A stretch of 64,000 nucleotides of DNA, taken from contig NC_020829.1 in assembly GCF_000349845.1 (NCBI RefSeq), positions 1,302,001-1,366,000 on the forward strand, in the 5' to 3' direction. Both the position numbers and the translations under genes were made by a program. Origin of the DNA: Pseudomonas sp. ATCC 13867 (lineage in GTDB: Bacteria; Pseudomonadota; Gammaproteobacteria; Pseudomonadales; Pseudomonadaceae). The notes below the pieces were generated by a model. The model saw only the letters and a list, made by a program, of their open reading frames with translations. It had not been told where the DNA came from and did not search any database. Positions within the stretch are counted from its first letter, which is position 1; every line of letters begins with the position of its first letter. Below are positions 61,640 to 64,000 of this stretch, in pieces.

Positions 61640-64000
61640 ATGCGCTTTCCCATACGTTCTGCCTGCCAGTGGCTCGCCCTGTGCGTCCTGGGCTCCGCCA
61701 GTGAACTGGCTATCGCGGCCCCCGCAGGGGCAGCGCTCGGCGCGCCGTCCCCCGTCCTCTGCCAACGCACGTTGCGTGCCGAGGTAGTGGCGCTGGAGCA
61801 GGCCTACGTACTCAACCGTTTCGGCGCGTTCAACCCGGCCGGCATGCTCTATGCGTTGCGCCGCGACGTGGTGTTTTCCGGCCATCCGCGGATCGCCGAT
61901 GGCACGCCGGTCGACGACGGCAACCTGACCCAGGCCCCCGGCCACGTGCGCCTGCGTCCCGGTAAGCGTCCGCGCCCGCTGGTGTTGCGCGCCAACGAAG
62001 GCGACTGCCTGGAGGTGCGCTTCCACAACCTGCTCCTGCCGGGGGTGCCCGAGGAGCGCAGCAACCTGCCTGAGCAATATGCCGGAAAGGTCCCCGCGCA
62101 CATGGAGGACAACTACGGCACGGTCTACCCCGCCAATGGCAGCGACGGCCGCAACCTGGTTCGCGCCATGTCGGTCAGCAACGACCTGCCCTATACCCGT
62201 GCCGCCGCGTTTCACGTCAATGGCCTCAACCTGGTGCCGATGCGCCCTGACGAGTGCCCGCCTTCGACTGCCGGTCACGCCTGGCTGTGCGGCACCGACG
62301 GGGATAACGTCGGCCTCAATCGCGCCGTGCTGAACCCCGCCACCGACGCCGCGCTGCGCCAGCGCCTGGAACAGCAGGGCGGCCAGGTCTACCCCGGACA
62401 GAGTGCCATCTACCGTCTGCAGGCGGTACGCGAAGGAACCTACTTCGCATACTCCACCGGCGCCAGCGTCGGCGGGGAGGGGGACGGCGGGCAACTCGGC
62501 GCGGGGCTCTTCGGCGCCGTCAACGTGCAGCCACGCGGCGCCCGCTGGTACCGTTCGCAGGTCACTCACGGCGATCTGCAGGCCGCCGCCCATCCGGCCG
62601 CGTCGGGCAGCCATCCATTCTCCAATCTCGACTACGACAACGCCCGCTATGCCAGCGGGCCGCAGGCGGGCATGCCGATACTGGCCATGCTCGATGGCGA
62701 CGAGATCGTCCACTCCGACCTCAATGCCATCGTCGTGCTCACCGGCGAGGCGCCAGACCACAACGACACCACCGGCCCCGACCGTCACTGCCAGGCATAC
62801 GCCTTCGGTAACAGCTGCGGTCACGCCTACCGCGAATTCACCGTGATCATGCACGATGAGATCAAGGCGGTGCAGGCGTTCGCGGAACTGGAGGACGAGT
62901 CCAACCCGCTGTTCTACATCCGCGACAACATGGGGGTGAACTACGGCGCCGGCGGCATGGGCGCTATGGTGCTGGCCCGCAATCGGCGCACCGGTCCGGC
63001 CAGGGATTGCCCGGAGTGCCGCGCGGAAGAGTTCTTCCTGAGCTCCTGGGCCAACGGCGACCCGGCGCTGCTGCTGCGCTGGAGCGATGACGGCCGGAAA
63101 CCGGTCGGCGCGCTGTATCCCGACGACCCCTCCAACGTGCACCACTCGTACCTGAACGACGCGGTACGTTTTCGCAATATCCATGCGGGGCCCAAGGAAA
63201 CCCACGTCTTCCATCTGCATGCCCACCAGTGGGTGCAGAACCCCAGCGCCGCTGGCTCCACCTACCTCGACTCGCAGACCATCTCCCCCGGCGCCACCTT
63301 CAGTTACGAGATCGAGTTCGGCGGCTCGGGTAACCGCAACCTGACGCCTGGCGACTCGATCTTCCATTGCCATCTCTATCCGCACTTCGCCCAGGGCATG
63401 TGGGAGCTGTGGCGCACCCACGACGTATTCGAGGATGGCTCCGACGCACGCAAGCTGCCGGACGCCGAAGTCGCCGGCGGCACGGAAAGCCCGGCTCTGG
63501 TGCCGATCCCCGGTTCCGCACTGGCACCGATGCCCACCGAGCAGTTCGCCGGCTATCCCTTCTATATTCCCGGTGAGCCCGGTCACCGGCCGCCGCAACC
63601 GCCCAAGGACATGGACGTAGTCGACGGCCAGCCGGTCAACGGCGGCCTGCCGCGCCATGTGCTCACCGGCTGGGAGAACAAGGGCAACCTCACCGAGCGC
63701 GCGCTGGCCAACCAGGATGTGCTCGAAGCGGCGCTGGCCAAGGGCTCGCCGAGCGCGCAACTGAACGCCCGGCGAGTCTTCGAGCAGAACCCCAATGCGT
63801 TGTACGCGCTGGCCGAGGAGTGGAAGTCCATCGCCGGCATCCGGCTGCTCGACGAGGAGGGCGAGCCGAAGGAGCGCAGCGCAATGGCGTTTCATGCCGG
63901 CACCCTGAGCGCGCCGGGGCTGGAGCCGGTGAGCGAGGCGGACGATCCGCGCAATCCACTGTGGGAACAGGAGGCGCGCGGCTACAAGTCGAGCCGCGCC
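61640..64000 (+). CDS. Large multicopper oxidase, partial (runs off window)
   Basis: The first 787 residues are present. A signal peptide (MRFPIRSACQWLALCVLG and on to about 26) targets the envelope. Copper ligands are visible: HLHAHQW with His 525, 527 and 529, and FHCHLYPHFAQGMW with His 576, Cys 577, His 578 and His 582, a type 1 copper site with adjacent trinuclear ligands. The size and layout resemble manganese-oxidising multicopper oxidases (McoA or MnxG) of Pseudomonas, but this is inferred. The start at 61640 follows AGAGGAGAG. The gene continues past the window. Confidence 0.85.
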   Translation, partial: MRFPIRSACQWLALCVLGSASELAIAAPAGAALGAPSPVLCQRTLRAEVVALEQAYVLNRFGAFNPAGMLYALRRDVVFSGHPRIADGTPVDDGNLTQAPGHVRLRPGKRPRPLVLRANEGDCLEVRFHNLLLPGVPEERSNLPEQYAGKVPAHMEDNYGTVYPANGSDGRNLVRAMSVSNDLPYTRAAAFHVNGLNLVPMRPDECPPSTAGHAWLCGTDGDNVGLNRAVLNPATDAALRQRLEQQGGQVYPGQSAIYRLQAVREGTYFAYSTGASVGGEGDGGQLGAGLFGAVNVQPRGARWYRSQVTHGDLQAAAHPAASGSHPFSNLDYDNARYASGPQAGMPILAMLDGDEIVHSDLNAIVVLTGEAPDHNDTTGPDRHCQAYAFGNSCGHAYREFTVIMHDEIKAVQAFAELEDESNPLFYIRDNMGVNYGAGGMGAMVLARNRRTGPARDCPECRAEEFFLSSWANGDPALLLRWSDDGRKPVGALYPDDPSNVHHSYLNDAVRFRNIHAGPKETHVFHLHAHQWVQNPSAAGSTYLDSQTISPGATFSYEIEFGGSGNRNLTPGDSIFHCHLYPHFAQGMWELWRTHDVFEDGSDARKLPDAEVAGGTESPALVPIPGSALAPMPTEQFAGYPFYIPGEPGHRPPQPPKDMDVVDGQPVNGGLPRHVLTGWENKGNLTERALANQDVLEAALAKGSPSAQLNARRVFEQNPNALYALAEEWKSIAGIRLLDEEGEPKERSAMAFHAGTLSAPGLEPVSEADDPRNPLWEQEARGYKSSRA

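Noticed and set aside
61520..63895. 791-codon minus-strand frame over the multicopper oxidase
   Set aside because: The plus strand has copper ligands, a signal peptide and a good ribosome site; the minus frame has none.

Overview
The window is GC-rich bacterial chromosome that reads as Pseudomonas, probably the P. aeruginosa / P. nitroreducens side of the genus. This is inferred from recB-recD gene order, a Pvr/Rcs signalling cassette, CupA/CupD-type chaperone-usher fimbriae, an OprD-family porin, a DUF2790 protein, a Tle1-type T6SS island and Pseudomonas REP/REPIN repeats (a 'tagGaGcgagCTtGCTCGCgaac' type element). No species was checked by search.

Layout. 1-2443: end of recB and recD. 2911-11066: two hybrid histidine kinases, a REC-EAL phosphodiesterase and a NarL-type regulator in the order pvrS-pvrR-rcsC-rcsB, closed by a perfect-stem terminator. 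11516-24660 (minus strand): an orphan type VI secretion island, hcp - vgrG - DUF4123 adaptor - a tandem array of eleven related lipoprotein immunity genes - tle1 phospholipase effector. Ten copies are intact with an exact 524-bp period; the eleventh, nearest vgrG, is frameshifted and split by an IS3-family element. 25890-31934 (minus): a five-gene chaperone-usher fimbrial operon. Pvr/Rcs systems are known to control Cup fimbriae, so the T6SS island lies between a likely regulator and its likely target.

32202-36057: an ECF42-like sigma factor with a C-terminal extension and an upstream gene group (DGPF/YciI, SRPBCC, a small protein, DUF899, SnoaL-like). 36543-39185: DUF3302 and HlyD pair, then a ChrA chromate transporter. 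39234-45335: a short-chain dehydrogenase, a class-I glutamine amidotransferase, a PAS-PAS-GGEEF diguanylate cyclase, an unknown protein, a candidate structured small RNA, and an OprD-family porin.

45779-50326: a RidA protein and a putative copper-stress RiPP (bufferin/HvfA-type) operon. Its precursor carries six EGKCG motifs joined to EF-hands and is followed by the DUF692 enzyme, its DUF2063 partner and Ohr; a DoxX protein is convergent to it. 50407-55352: an MsrQ-like membrane cytochrome, an OmpR-type two-component pair, a DUF2790 protein, a CcdA-thioredoxin fusion and an HNH protein. 55669-58436: a beta-propeller protein, a regulator and a second DUF899 protein. 58533-61110: a decayed molybdopterin/molybdate (Mop) fragment, small unknown proteins, a YkgJ-type cysteine-cluster protein and a DUF1275 membrane protein. 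61640 to the edge: the first 787 residues of a large multicopper oxidase.

No tRNA, rRNA, CRISPR array or prophage was seen. All assignments come from reading motifs and context by eye; positions inside proteins are approximate.
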